Assembly (NCBI RefSeq): GCF_000203795.2
Contig: NW_006281110.1
Location: 211,854 to 275,853 of the forward strand
Reading direction: 5' to 3'
DNA length: 64,000 nucleotides
From: Batrachochytrium dendrobatidis JAM81
Taxonomy: Eukaryota > Chytridiomycota > Chytridiomycetes > Rhizophydiales
This document shows positions 11,550-23,829 of this stretch, piece after piece. How positions within the stretch are numbered: position 1 is the stretch's first letter; each line of letters begins with the position of its first letter. A program made the position numbers and the translations under genes. The notes beneath the pieces are model-generated. The model saw only the letters and a program-made list of their open reading frames with translations. It searched no databases and was not told the origin of the DNA.

Positions 11550-14500
11550 ATGACAGTTCCAATAAAAGATGTGGTGTTTGTGGTCGATGGTTCAGCAGCA
11601 ATGAAGAGATATTCTTCTATATTCACTACATATATTGAGCCCATTGTCAAGACTTTTACTGAATGCACAGAAACAGCTGTTGGACAGGTTATTGAATCTT
11701 TGTGTAGAAAGTGATTGATGACTTTATTCGATAAGACTGACATGCGTATAATGTGCACTAGACCGAATGTGTTCGACTGGGTCTTGTTGTATATAGAAGC
11801 TATCCTTCATACTCGCCTTTTACTGTCCAGACTGTCGTCTTCACCAGCGACCCCGCAGTGTTCCTATCAGCATACAAAGCAATCGACTATCGTCATGGTG
11901 GAATCACTCATAATGCAGCTGCAGAAGGTCTTGCCGTAGCCATGCAGGTTGTACTATTGCTTTGTTCATGCGTAGATTCCATCCAATTAATCTGCATTTT
12001 TATTAGTTATTGTCTAGTTCACAACAAACCAAAGAGCAGCGTGTATCTGACCAGCATTGTGTCTTGGTCTCTGCAACCATGATTAATCCATCTCCATGCA
12101 GATTACCCTGCAATAATTTATACAGAGGAAAAACATTCACTGATTTGGCTCAAATGCTTTCAATGGTAGTTTCTCTTTTAATTGTTCAGTGTATATTGTC
12201 CTTGTAGTTGCTGATGTGTGTTATGATTGTGTAGAATTCAATCCATTTTTCTGCCATTCTGCCCTTTCGTGGATTGACTCAAGTTGAAGATTTGGTCGAA
12301 TCGGTAAGATATGCATATTATTCACGTTTGATCTATCAACTACATAAACCAATCTTTTTTTTAATTATTAGATCAATGCTGTTCCTGCTGTGGATTATGC
12401 TGTCCAACCAAGCGATTATGTCAAATTATCAGGACTCTCGTCATCCAACAAACGACCGACTTTAGTCAAGGAGAATATGGATTCAACTGGCACATCTGCA
12501 ATCGGCAATCTTATATCCGAGTCTTCGTCACGACAATCTAAAAAACCAAAACTCGAAAATTCATCATCCACAGCTAGCACTCCCATGGCAATCCAATCTA
12601 CTGTTGTTGGTCCATCTGTCACTGCAAATAATTCCAATGTTGCTGCTGATGCTACACAAAGCGATGCCAAAACTTTAACCGAGACTAATTTGGATGCGGA
12701 ATTGATTAAACAACAGCAGGCTCAACAACAGCTTCAACAACAGGCTCAACAGCAGGTTCAACAACAGGCTCAACAGCAGGTTCAACAACAGGCTCAACAA
12801 CAGGCTCAAACAGCGTCAGAACCATTGCATACTCCAGTTGTCGCTGGATCCAAGCCAACATCTACTACTAATTCTGGTAAACACAATCAACTACAAACCA
12901 ATCTCTCAGACAAAGTGAAGCAAACACAGGCAGCATTTCTTGCTCAACAGCTTCAATTGCAGCAGTTGCAACAGGCTAATCAACACATGTTGATGCAGGG
13001 AAATGTGGGAATGGTTGGGAATACCACAATTCAGCAAGGAATTTCTCAGCCGCAACAGCAGCTTGCACAACAACAAAATCTCGCTTTTTTACAATCTCAG
13101 CAGCAACAGCATCAAAAACATATTGCTCGTAATCAAGCCATGGTATCTACTTCAATATCTCCTAATCCACGACCAGCAAACACGGTGCTTCAACAGCAGA
13201 GTTTACAACAGAAACTTCAAGCTGATTTGGAAAATGCAATAAAGCAGAATACAGGGCAAGTGCTGAATTCTAAGCTTGCAGAACAGTATTTGATGCATCA
13301 TTCACAGTTCATGCAAGATCAGCAAACACAATCACTACAGCAGCAACAACAGAATCTTCAACAGCAGCAAACACTACAGTTTTCACAAATGAATCAAGCG
13401 CGACCCAACACAAGCCAAAATAACATGTTTATGCAGCTTGTTGGAGCTAAACAGTCTCCACATGTTTCTCAACCCCTTCAACAATCACAATCCACTGTTC
13501 TTGCAAATGCGACTCCAAACATCGTTCCAAATGCTACCAATGCGATTTGGCGTGGTCAATTTATATGGAATGTTACAGATCACCCAACAATCTCTGCAAT
13601 ACCTGGAGGATCTTCTTTGTGTACTCTTTCTGCAATTCCATTACGATCCACAATCCCAATGGAAGAATTCATGACACATATATGGCCTGCTCGCTTAGTA
13701 CTCCAAACATGCGTTTCTCTAACTGATCAAACCATCCAGAAAATTATTTTGCACCAGCAACTTACAGTAGTGCAGTTTTCCGTTATGGGTTTAGCTAGTG
13801 AGCAAAAAGGGTTTCAAATTTTGATTGGATTGTTGAGTGCAGGACAATTTGGTATTTCAGCCAATTTTCCCAATCCCAACACTGCCGATGGCGTGAACAC
13901 CAGCGCAGCGAATACACACGGAATCGTTGTCGTACATCATAAAGGAAATTTGTATGGTTTGGTATTTGTCAAGACTTCTATTGATAATGCCATCAAGATC
14001 TTGGAAGGCTTTCAACGTCAGGTAACACGAGTTTGAAACCGTTCATGTTGAATGACATTGAATTAACTCTATTTGTTCAATTGTCTTGAATTGTCACAGC
14101 AACCTTCACAACACGTACCACAATCGGGTTTGCCTATCCAGTTGCAGCAGCAACAACTGCAAATGCAACAACAACAGCAGGCACAACAGCGTGTCAACAT
14201 TCAACAGTTTATACAAAATCCTGCCATGTTTCAAGCTGCAATGCAATGTAAACCTTTAAATTGTTTGAAAATGAATGTTTGACTGTTTACTAATCTTATG
14301 TATGTGTAGATCAACAACAACAGCTCGGACAAGCTAGTCAACTCCAGCAGGCTCAACAGCAACTTGGACAAGCTAATCAACTCCAGCAGGCTCAACAACA
14401 GCTCGGACAGGCTAATCAACTCCAGCAGGCTCAACAGCAACTTGGACAGGCCAATCAACTCCAACAAGCTATGGGCCAGTCACCTCAGATTCAAGCTAGT

Positions 14501-14635
14501 CAGCTCGGGATGGGTGGACAGATCAATGCTGCTGGTGGAGGGATCAATCTACAAAATCTGACACCACAACAAATTGCTTTTTTACAGCAGCAACTACAGC
14601 AACAAAGACCAAATGGATCAGGCGGATTTTATTGA
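11550..14635 (+). CDS. MED25: Mediator complex subunit 25 (MED25)
   Basis: Mediator subunit that contacts transcriptional activators. N-terminus: a von Willebrand A-type fold beginning MTVPIKDVVFVVDGSAAMKR (ATG 11550), followed over short exons by LGLVVYRSYPSYSPFTVQTV, HGGITHNAAAEGLAVAMQ and FSAILPFRGLTQVEDLVE, the order seen in animal and plant MED25. The main exon from about 12370 has a Gln-rich region of about 350 residues, then the activator-interaction (ACID/PTOV) domain: IWRGQFIWNVTD, PARLVLQTCVSLTDQ, VVQFSVMGLASEQKGFQILI, HHKGNLYGLVFVKTSIDNAI. After an intron near 14030-14098 two more Gln-rich exons follow, the last from about 14311, ending SGGFY with a stop at 14633-14635. Two tandem-repeat tracts lie in the Gln-rich parts. 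Family assignment is strong; exon limits before 12370 are approximate. Confidence 0.86.
12700..12811 (+). repeat. Imperfect 24-bp tandem repeat in MED25, Gln/Ala/Val
   Basis: Repeated CAACAACAGGCTCAACAGCA units followed by GGTT, about three and a half copies, coding for QQAQQQV-type octapeptides. It keeps the frame, so copy-number change would alter only the length of the Gln-rich linker. Confidence 0.8.
14320..14475 (+). repeat. 39-bp tandem repeat in MED25 C-terminal exon
   Basis: Three full copies from 14342 to 14458 plus partial copies on both sides, each coding the 13-residue unit LQQAQQQLGQANQ. The copies differ at a few silent positions. They lie in the last exon of MED25 and keep the reading frame. 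Confidence 0.85.
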
Positions 14636-14729
14636 TCCGTTAATGTGAATTTATATTATACTACCAGTGTGTAGAAATATCTTGGTTGAATAGCCGTTTT
14701 CAATCAAATTGATTCATTTTAAATTCATA

Positions 14730-16322
14730 TTAAATGGTTGGATTACAAACATTTGCCAGTCTGTTGCGTACCTCCCACACAACATCTCGGCGATTTTTTT
14801 CAGACGGAACCACTATTAAAACATGATGAATAAAAATAGTAGTTAGTTGTACTATATATATTTCGTTTTTTCATGTAGGAATTAAAGACTCTTACCATAA
14901 CTTGGTCGCATAGCAGCAAGATTATGTCTTCTGATGTAGTTTATAGAAATATAGATTCAAATCCGTACAATGAAAACGTTAGAGTCAAGTAGTATAGCTA
15001 CAAAATACCAAGTAGCTTACGGTTTAGGCTGAGATGAAACAGGTGGATCTCGCATACCACCCCATCGATTCTGTGACAAGATTCCTCGTGAACCACCTTC
15101 TGAGCCCGCACAGTGTGTTCCACCAGTATTTGTCGCATTACAGCGTTTCAAAAATTTGTCTTGAGACCACTGTTCCTGGTGTTGATGATACCTTGCTACA
15201 GGATCATGTTTCTGTATAGATCGTCGTGGTTGCCATGTACGTATAAATCCAGATTGAGGCTTACGCGTATGTGTTCCTTGGCTGTTTGCAACCGACGATG
15301 CTTTTGTTGTAGTAGTGCATGAATGCTCATCACCAATATACAATTCATCTTGTGAAAAAGATTCATCTAGATTGCTACGATCTGCTGATAGCATACTAGG
15401 TTGATCAACACGTATATCCTCTGTATACTTGGTGTGTATATGTCGAGGCGAAGTAGCTGAATGGGTAGATATGGGTGAAGACAACTCTGAAGAGCTATTC
15501 GATTGGTGAGTAGACTGTCTGCTTCGTCGATCAACTCGAGCAGTTTCAACTTGCTTGATAACTGTTGATCTTACACCTGTTAAATCCAACCCTGCTAAAC
15601 GATGTTCCAATTGAGTTGTAACGGACTGTGGTTTTTTTGTAGCGAGTCTAAAACTCGAATCTGGTTGGTGTTTTTGAGAATCGAACCGAGGTTCATAACG
15701 AATTGAATCTGGTTTGGATGGGTTGAGGTTTGCCGTGGTAGAAGGCCGAAACGTATTTTTAATTATCCGATGTGAATGTCCAGAATCTGAAGTAGACTGA
15801 ATGACTGACTTGGAAAGTGGAGCTCTGCTGTTTTGAATAGAAATAACATGTTCAGGGACAGCAGTAGGAATATGATGGTGCATATCTGTGCTATGAGTAG
15901 TGGATTTATAGTCTGGAATATTTCAAAATCAGTCATGTATAAACTATATCAGTTACTGCACACTCCTCACCGTAATAATCTTCTGGTTGATTCAACTCGG
16001 CTGGATTATCCTGATAACTGCTCATTAATCCTTCATGCTGCTCTTTATTATCAAACATTCCTTGCTGGTACATGGCTTTTAGTTCACCCACGAATTCTTC
16101 GAGGGCAGCATTTGACAACGAGGATGGATTATAACCCAATTCCTGTAAATGTTGAATGACTACTTGAGGGTTGATGATGGAGTCGATGGAAGTATCTTCA
16201 TGAATTGAAGTGTTCAAATCAGCAACACTTGTTGATTCAAGTTGCAGTTTTCCTGTATGGTCAGCAGTCAACATCATCCACTTGCTTGTTGATGTTGGAC
16301 AAAGTCCGACAATTCCTGTCAT
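14730..16322 (-). CDS. HYLS1: HYLS1-like centriolar/ciliogenesis protein
   Basis: HYLS1 is a core centriole protein needed for basal-body and cilium formation in animals. Exon 1 from the ATG at 16322 has the N-terminal helix QVVIQHLQELGYNPSSLSNA, matching the family's LxxLGF...VLxEFxxDL element. A long low-complexity exon (about 15900-15019) ends with the HYLS1 box: RTWQPRRSIQKHDPVARYHQ followed by HQEQWSQDKFLK, matching DPVxxYxxxxxxWxxxKF. A small exon gives NYIRRHNLAAMRPSY, and the last exon VVPSEKNRRDVVWEVRNRLA matches the family's C-terminal FVVPT-K-R--L-WEVR-DL signature; the stop is at 14730-14732. The long exon alone ends at SSQPKP, so the terminal exons are easily missed. Its presence fits an organism with flagellated zoospores. 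Confidence 0.85.
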
Positions 16323-16512
16323 GTCAGCACTTGTATTTCATTAATATAAAGTTATAATTTTCACACTTGTAATGGCCAGATTTGTTATTCTGATGTGGTC
16401 AAGACTGTCTTGTCAATCACATCTGAAAAGTATTTGATGACCCAATATATCGATTACTTGATCATTCATCGTATCAGCTTGAAATACCACAGAAATCAGC
16501 TTAATAAAACTG

Positions 16513-16850
16513 ATTACAATCGTATTCTTGTGGAATGAAATGTTTATCTTGCAGTAACTGTCTTTCAAAACAAGTGGTGAATATTTGTTGCGCATTTCTA
16601 TTAGCAACTGACTGCATTGCTTGTCCAATAAATACAAATTATGGCTTTGAACTGAAATGATCCTTTTCTTGATAATCATGCATTGTGCAAACTCTTGTAT
16701 TCTAAAACTCGCAAGTAGTTTTATACCAATCACTGGGACAATATCAGCCAATTAAAGAGTTTGAAAGACAATATTTAATAGATTTGTAAAGATTGTTTAC
16801 TGTGTAGTTTGACACTTTAGTGGTTCGTTTCACGCAAGTACGATGGTGAT
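16513..16850 (-). repeat. Degenerate copy of the dispersed terminal-repeat element
   Basis: Lies between HYLS1 and CTU1. The low-coordinate end, TTACAATCGTATTCTTGTGG (16514 onward), is the reverse complement of the family terminus; the high-coordinate end, TTTCACGCAAGTACGATGGT (16828-16847), resembles the same motif in direct orientation. Inside, on the minus strand, the GCAGTCAGTTGCTAATAG and ATGCGCAACAAAT stretches match GCAGTCGATTTGTAGTAG and ATACGCAACAAAT of the copy at 36.1 kb. An open frame of 112 codons (16413-16751, minus) is produced by this repeat and is not called as a gene. Confidence 0.5.
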
Positions 16851-16878
16851 AAGCATGACTAATATCTATCGATTGTAA

Positions 16879-18378
16879 TCAGATGCTAGTGGCATTCTTG
16901 ACAGCATCTTCCATAGTCGTCTTGTTATCATGCATTCGTCGAATTTTATCCGTGTTTCCAATACCAAGCCTAATTACAGTAGACTGAGTAAATGTGATTT
17001 CAATTGCATGCCTTGTGCAATAAACTTACTTTGGAAGCCCGCGATTGAGACCTTCCAGCAAAACACATGCTTTGCAAAGTGTGTTGCTTGACATATATCC
17101 ACAGCGATTACAGTTGCGTACAGCAATGACACCTAGTATACCAAATCCCATCAATACTAGACTATATAGGAAATAAAGCATACACGTCCTACCATTCGCG
17201 ACAACATTGATTTTTGGTTGCTGCTTCAGCTGATACGACTCTCCCGAATGAATAATATCTAAAATAACACTCGATCGGATTGACTCCAAGTCTTTAAGAA
17301 AAGCTCGTGCATATCCTCGATACGCATTGGGAGAGTAGATGCATTCTGTCGAAAAATAGTCCAGTTTTTTAAAATAAGCATACATGACAATTTCCTTTTC
17401 ATATGTGTATTTGAATGGCTTGGATCGAGGAATCACTTCATTTGTAGCTGTTTTGATCGACGTGCATCGCTGCAATCTTGCCAAATCACCTCTGAGAACT
17501 ACAAAAACAATCATTTTTAATGGTTGGTAAATTCATCGGAAAAAAGTATTGTTGTACAATGTTACCAAACCTACAGTTCATCAAAACTGTCTCGGCTATA
17601 TCATCTGCATTGTGGCCTGTGACAACATGATCAACTTTCAACAAGGCAGCTCCGCGATCTAGAGCTTGTCGCCGAAACACTCCACAAAATGTGCCTAATT
17701 AGAATCGTGCAACATGGTCAGACAATATTCCATACTTTGAGATTCCAAGATAAAAACACGATTACAATTATTTTTCAATCCAATCTGCTTGACAATTGCA
17801 TCCATTGTCCATCCATAAAGATCTTGATATGATAGAATCTTGAGCGGAATCCCATACTGCTGCTCATTTCTTTTAACAGTCTAAATGTATATTCAATACT
17901 CAGTAACATTATACTACTTTCAAGCTGATCCGTAATGATTTGAAACATACTTCTAGCGAGTCGTCTCTGTATCCAGTGATTCCTTCGTCAATGGAAAGCA
18001 AACATAAATCCAGACCGTAATTGTATCGCTTATTCAATATACAAAGTACATGTGCAAGAACCGTCGAGTCTAGACAATCAAATTCATTACAAATCAATCT
18101 CAATTGACTTGAAACATTACACAATCAAAACAGTTGTATTCACCTTTTCCACCTGATGCTGCAATGGCTACTCGGTCACCAGGTTTGAATAGAGCATTTT
18201 GGACAATAGTGTTGTGTACGTTTTTTTCCAAATGAAAATAAAAACATTCCTTGCATGATGGAGCAAGAGTTGACGGTATTTTAACCATGGCTCTTTTTTG
18301 TGGAGCATCTGGAGTATTAGATTTGCATAGCGTACATAAAAGTGGAGTAGTTCGCTGCTCTTTCCTCGAACTTGACAT
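16879..18378 (-). CDS. NCS6: Cytoplasmic tRNA 2-thiolation protein 1 (CTU1/NCS6)
   Basis: Adenylates and thiolates U34 of tRNA Lys, Glu and Gln with its partner CTU2/NCS2, using sulfur from Urm1. The start is the ATG giving [15 protein letters not shown] at 18378; the frame is open 12 bp further only from a TTG. Features in order: an N-terminal zinc knuckle CTLC...CKEC; the PP-loop [13 protein letters not shown], split by an intron near 18150-18070; [54 protein letters not shown]; and [19 protein letters not shown]. Then follow [28 protein letters not shown], a second zinc cluster [20 protein letters not shown], and a last exon [11 protein letters not shown] ending NATSI with a stop at 16879-16881. 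All family signature blocks are intact. Confidence 0.92.
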
Positions 18379-18704
18379 GTTTGCAGGCAAATTAAAACTC
18401 GAGAATCAAAATTAAACAAGTCACATGAATGCACGTGATATTGAAAAGAAGCGACACATTTAAGCTAGTTCAATGTATCAAATTCTTTTGCTGAAGATGC
18501 AAGTCGTCTATTTTTTATTGAATTTGAATCGCATTTTAATTCCTAGTTACAAATAAAAACCATACAATTTGATGGTTTTTGGTAACATATCGAATGAGGT
18601 ACATGACATTAACTTGAAAAAGGAAATCACAGATAAATACAAATATTTCATTTCACAAGAATACGATTGTAATCAAAACTTCAATGGATATTACCATTGC
18701 ATAT
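18379..18704. other. Spacer with one repeat terminus
   Basis: A 326-bp spacer between the start of CTU1 and the end of the chitin deacetylase gene. TTTCACAAGAATACGATTGT (18650-18669) followed by AATC is a copy of the dispersed family's terminal motif. No gene seen. Confidence 0.35.
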
Positions 18705-19986
18705 TTACACAAGTATCAAAGCACCCATAATGACCGAGGTTAAATATACAGCGGCATTGATGGAATGCTTGGAAAATCCAGCGTTGAATGATGAAGCGGG
18801 AACAACAACTCTGCTGGTAGGACTAGATGTAGGATTAATAGTGGATCGAGTAGCATTCAATGTAGAGTTTGTGGTACCATTGATAGAAGTCGGGGGTGTA
18901 GATGGAATGGTAGTATTTGAGGATATTGTACCATTGATTGAAGTTTGGGATGTGGATGGAATGGTGGTATTTGAAGATGTCGTGCCATTGATGGGAATTT
19001 GAGATGTAGATGAAATGGTGGTATTTGAGGATGTTGTGGTCGAATTGACAGATCCTCCATCTGGAGCGGAGATGCCGAGTTTTGTCCAAAATCCTTCATC
19101 GTATGGATTCTTTCCCAGACATTCAGCAACTGGCATGGGTTTGTAACCTCCCGATCCTGCCATAATAGCATCAAGTGCTGCTGCTGCCTGTGGTTCAGTA
19201 GTTTGAAACATGTCGTGTTCAAGTGAAATGACACCTGCACTACCAGCATTAGCTTTAGTAGCAAACTGTTGTGCAACATCTCCGCGTGCTGCGGTATCTT
19301 GTGGATCCACATTCCACTCGACAATCGTGAGTCCCAAGTTGGTTAGTACTGTACGTACACGATCATCAATATCACCATAGGGAGGACGCACAAACGCAGG
19401 CGTAACTCCAATCACGGTCTTGACTGCCATGATAGTATAAGTGATTTCAGCAATGATTTGCTCATTTGATACAGTCGACAGATATGGATGACTCCATGTA
19501 TGAATGCCGATATGGTGTCCTGCTTGGTATGTTCTTAATAAAACATCTGGTCGTTCCAGCACACGAGATCCAATAACAAAAAACGTTGCTGTTGTCTTTC
19601 GCTTGGCAAGTTCGCCAAGAAGATCGTCAGTCAATGGGCTAATGTAAATAACAAATCAGTAACAAATCAGTAACAAATCAGTAACACGTTAGTCATGCTA
19701 CTTGGCACGATACTTGAAATTGATATACATACCCAGGTCCATCGTCATATGTCAGTCCCCATTGATTTTGTTGAGGACACGTAGTAACATCTTTGGACCA
19801 GTCCGTCACAGTCAATGGAACAGTACCGACAGGAATTGATGGCACATTTGATAAAACATTGGAACCCCAAGCAGCGTTGGCAGGAGCAAGCTTATCCATG
19901 GGTGGATAATCTGCTTGATTGGGAGTACCAGCAAAAACTGAAAGTGGAATCGAAACTCCAAGAGAGAATACTAGCAGAGAAAGCAT
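18705..19986 (-). CDS. Secreted, GPI-anchored chitin deacetylase (CE4)
   Basis: Deacetylates chitin to chitosan in the cell wall. Two exons with an intron at about 19636-19735. N-terminal signal peptide MLSLLVFSLGVSIPLSVFAG. NodB domain motifs: TYDDGPG (motif 1, metal-binding Asp; split at the intron), HTWSH (motif 2, both metal His), RPPYGD (motif 3), and LEHDMF toward the end (motif 5 region). All metal ligands are intact, so activity is expected. A Ser/Thr-rich stalk with 18-residue repeats follows, and the end, SINAAVYLTSVIMGALILV, is a hydrophobic tail preceded by small residues, consistent with a GPI-attachment signal. Total about 400 residues. Secreted CE4 enzymes are common in chytrids, which remodel walls at encystment; a function in host or stress response is not shown here. 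Confidence 0.9.
18874..19035 (-). repeat. 54-bp tandem repeat coding a Ser/Thr stalk
   Basis: Three consecutive 54-bp units inside the chitin deacetylase gene, each coding an 18-residue unit near SSNTTIPSTSQTSINGT. The copies are about 80-90 percent alike by eye. The unit is rich in likely O- and N-glycosylation sites (NTT, NGT), as in extended wall-protein stalks. Confidence 0.85.
19645..19691. repeat. 11-bp short tandem repeat in intron
   Basis: AACAAATCAGT repeated three times and then degenerating, wholly inside the intron of the chitin deacetylase gene. Confidence 0.75.
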
Positions 19987-21635
19987 TTTGGATTTAAATA
20001 TCAGATTGAATAATATACACCTTGGATTGATATTAACCCGAACGACAGCAGAATTACAAGGATTAGTGGATTGGCGATCGTTGTTAAATATTAAATTTCA
20101 TCAAACAGGCGCCACAAAACCTGTTTCGATGTAGCATTTTGTGGCGTGCAATCATAAAACCTAATATACTGAAACTTGAGTTGTTGCGCGAATATATCAA
20201 TAAAGCAGTGAGATAGGCTACCAAAAACTGCAGTGTTGGTGTCTAATGTGTTTGTTGAATCATTAGGTTGGATTGACTATGAAATATACTAAAATGATTT
20301 TATTTCATAGTGCTGTTTTTTGTAAAAATTACTAGACACAATACCTAATATTGTTATCTTTGGTTATTATAATACAATATTTAAAAACATCAAATAAACT
20401 CATGAATGACTGAAAAATGAGTTGCCTGATTTATATCTTTGGTTTGGGATGCCAGTTTTACGGCAATGCAAGATTATTGTATGATCCTTTATTGCAATAC
20501 TTTCAGAAAATGACCATGAATTGGATGGTTCAACAAAATCAGCTGAAATTAAACAAACTCCAAAAAAGCATGATAATCTCCGCTTAGTTTTACTGCTGTT
20601 TGTGATGCATTCACAAGGTTTGATAGGAGCTACTATGGATATGAAGATCGGTGAGGTCTAAAACAGGGTTGCTAGTTATGCTTGATATGAATGCTAAAAT
20701 AAAACTCTAATGATTTGACTTTTTGCCTGCTATTTATCAATAAAAAATGGTTTACTACTGCCAGTTCTGGCTATTGCCATAGACAGTTGCTGCTGCTGTT
20801 TGAACCACACTATTGGATTTTTCAAAGCACGAAATTCAAAAGTTGGTCACTACTATCCAAAACATGCTGTATCTGACCAACTTTAAGCCAACTGAACCAT
20901 TGTTTAAATTTCCAAATATACTCAACAGTCTACTACTTGAAAAGTATATTTTACAATTGAACTGCTTGAATCCCACCTGAGTTTACATGTTCTGCACATT
21001 TGCTTTTACGCGTTGAAAATATTTCAAGAGGTCTGATATTCGACAAAGCATAAATGGCACAGAATGCTTGACACATTTCTACCAATCTGATAATGCATCA
21101 AAACCAAGGCATCACATACCTAGAACCAGGTTTGGATAATTAAATTTAGATAGTAAATGTAGCAAACCATAAATTAGAAATCACAATACTAGTGTGGATG
21201 TATTCTAAGTCTATACCAATGCTTACAAGTAATCTAAACGGTAACTAGCTCAACTATCGAGCCGTTTTTCAGCTACTTGGCTTTGCATATAACACGTACT
21301 TTATTGAAAAATGATGATAATTTTACATCAGTGCCATATATATCATGCATTTACATTGATCATGAATAAGTCATTCAACACTTTATTCAATGCAGACGCC
21401 AATAATGATTGATTTCGTGAAATAGCCTTGCCAACTATTTGGTAATAACGTAAGAATATCGTGGTTGGGAAGTAGATGATTATCTCTTGTGATCTGATAA
21501 ATTGAATCTGGAATATCTTGGTCAAATTAAAGATATAAAAGACGACAATTTTTCTGGAAATCCAATTCGTTAGTTTTTACATCTAAAAACATTAATTATC
21601 GAGTCTTTTAAACCTTTTATATATCTACTTGAACA
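19987..21635. other. Gene-poor spacer upstream of chitin deacetylase and M36 protease
   Basis: About 1.65 kb of AT-rich DNA between two divergent secreted-protein genes. Open frames here are short and have no recognisable protein features. One inverted repeat, CGCCACAAAA at 20110-20119 against 20137-20146 (10-bp arms, 17-nt loop), lies near the chitin deacetylase side. A likely TATA element for the protease lies at 21533-21540. Confidence 0.6.
21533..21540 (+). promoter_or_regulatory. Likely TATA box of the M36 protease gene
   Basis: ATATAAAA about 95 bp before the ATG at 21636, in an otherwise AT-rich leader. Supported only by sequence and position. Confidence 0.4.
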
Positions 21636-23705
21636 ATGTTTGGATCATCGATTACTCTTGTTTTTGCTCTTATCTCAACAGTTGCTATTGCAGTTCCAAC
21701 AAAGTCTATTTCAGAGTCCATATCCGCTCTTCCATTTCATTTTCCCAAAAGCACATACGAGTGTTTTTCTGAATCCAATACGGCTATTTTGATATCGCCC
21801 ACTACAGAAGAAAGCATCAAGATCGGAATAGACTATCTTCTTGAAAAACTTGAATTGGATAATAACGAGTTTCAAGTCTACAATAACTTTACGGATCATG
21901 GCGGTGTAGTCCACATATATGGTGCACATCATGTTAATGGAGCGCGTATTTCCAATCACCATGCTTCCGTGCATGTCAAAAATGGACAAGTAACGTCATA
22001 TTCTGCATCGTTTGAACCTAAACGCAGTTCTATTCAAAATGGATTGTCGGTTGATCCACCTACTACAAAAATTTCGTTTGAGCAAGCCTCGTCTAAAGCA
22101 TCTGCCAAGCTTAATCTTCCTGTATACACAAAGTTTAAATACGAGTTTGAGTATATAGAAAGCAAAGATGGCATTTTGGTTCATACATACAAGTTTCAAT
22201 TACGTGACGATCCACTAACAGCATGGTTACAAGTGTGGGTCAGTACAGTGACTGGAGATATTGTCCACGCAGTCGATTTTAGCAACAAGTTTTCATACAA
22301 TGTTATTGGTCTTCCTCGAGCAAATCCTACTGATGGATTTGTGGTTGTGAATAATCCCGAGTACAAGGCATCATCTCCAAATGGGTGGACAGCTGGAAGT
22401 ATTACTAAAGGAAACAATGCAGATGTTGCACGACGCTCCAATGTATTAACTCCTGGTGTCGGCAGAAACGGAGTGTTCGATACTAATTTTGATCCAACAG
22501 GCCAGCCTACATCTGCAACAAACATACAGGCTTCTGCAGTCAATCTCTTTTATCGTAAGTAATATCTGCTTGATTTAAATTACCAACTCGGCTTTAGATT
22601 AAAGCTGATGCAAGTAATTCAATGTCTGATAATATGAATGATTGATTTGAATCTATACACTTTAGAGGCAAATATGATGCATGATATTATGTATCAGTAT
22701 GGGTTTACGGAAGCTGCTGGCAACTTTCAAGTAAGCAACTTTGGAAAAAGTGGTAGAGGAAACGATGCGGTCCAGATTAACGTAATGAGCTCGAATAAAA
22801 TCAACAATGCCGAATTCTATACTCCAGCAGATGGTCAACCTGGAGTGATGTACATGTATAGATTCACAAGTTCTAATCCGAATCGAGACAGTGGGCTTGA
22901 CAACACGATCTCATTACATGAGTATGGTCATGGTGTTTCTACGCGTCTTACTGGTGGAGCTTCTACTGTGCAGTGTCTTCGAACAACCGAGGCCAGGGGA
23001 ATGGGAGAAGGCTGGAGCGATCTATTTGCAATAGTACTTACGGCAAAATCAACCGACACCTCTACCAGCAATATCATTTCTGGTGCATATGCATCCAATC
23101 GACGTGCTGGTATTCGGATGTATCCATACACCACCAACATGAATGTCAATCCGCTAAGATATTCGAATCTCAGAACCCAAAGTGAAGTCCATGACATTGG
23201 AGAGATTTGGGTTACCGCCATGTGGGAGGTATATTGGAACTTGGTTCAAAAGTATGGGTTTTCGAGCAATCTTCACAATGCAAAACAGCAAGCAGGAAAT
23301 GTTATTTTCTTGCAAAATCTGATAGGCGGATTGATGCATCAACCTTGTAATCCAACTTTCATAAACGCACGTGATGCTGTACTTGCTTCTGATCAAGCTT
23401 ATTATGGCGGAGCTAATGTATGTGAGATCTGGCGTGGCTTCGCCAAGCGTGGTTTTGGAGTAGGTGCTAGAAACTTTATCAATGATTTTACAATACCCAG
23501 AGAGTGCAATACGCCATCTCCCCCAGCCCCATCACCAACTCGACAGGCAACTATTACTCCAACCGTAAGACCAACGCGTACTACAACTGTGAGTCGACCT
23601 ACTACTACAACTAAACGATCAAGGCCAACATGGACTTTTCCTGGTCCAAATGAAAATTGCAACTCCAATAACATCTGCTGCTTCTTTTTTGGCTTCGACT
23701 GTTGA
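21636..23705 (+). CDS. Secreted M36 fungalysin metalloprotease
   Basis: Zinc endopeptidase secreted as a zymogen; the M36 family is strongly expanded in animal-associated chytrids and can degrade extracellular matrix. Signal peptide MFGSSITLVFALISTVAIAV. An FTP-type propeptide follows (YECFSESNTAIL, GIDYLLEKLELDNNEFQVYN, HHVNGARISNHHASVHVKNG) together with the YFAF-like inhibitory region. An intron at 22556-22664 joins VNLFY to QANMMHDIMYQYGFTEAAGN. Catalytic core: HEYGHGVSTRLTGG with the HExxH zinc motif and EARGMGEGWSDLFA with the third ligand Glu. Then IGEIWVTAMWEVYWNLV and FGVGARNFINDF. After the fungalysin domain there is an unusual Thr/Pro/Arg-rich linker and a short tail with four Cys (residues coded by 23655-23702). 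No frameshift or stop interrupts it. Confidence 0.93.
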
Positions 23706-23829
23706 ATAAAAATATTTTACATGATCGCCCAATATAGTTTTTCAATGTGATGTATGCATATTAACTCTAGATATGACACTATTTAGGAGTACTTTTAACG
23801 GCACGACCCTTTGCTGCAAACAGCTTACA

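Noticed and set aside
16413..16751. 112-codon minus-strand open frame between HYLS1 and CTU1
   Set aside because: Its DNA aligns with the dispersed repeat (the GCAGTC...ATGCGCAACAAAT blocks and the terminus), so the open frame is a by-product of repeat sequence.
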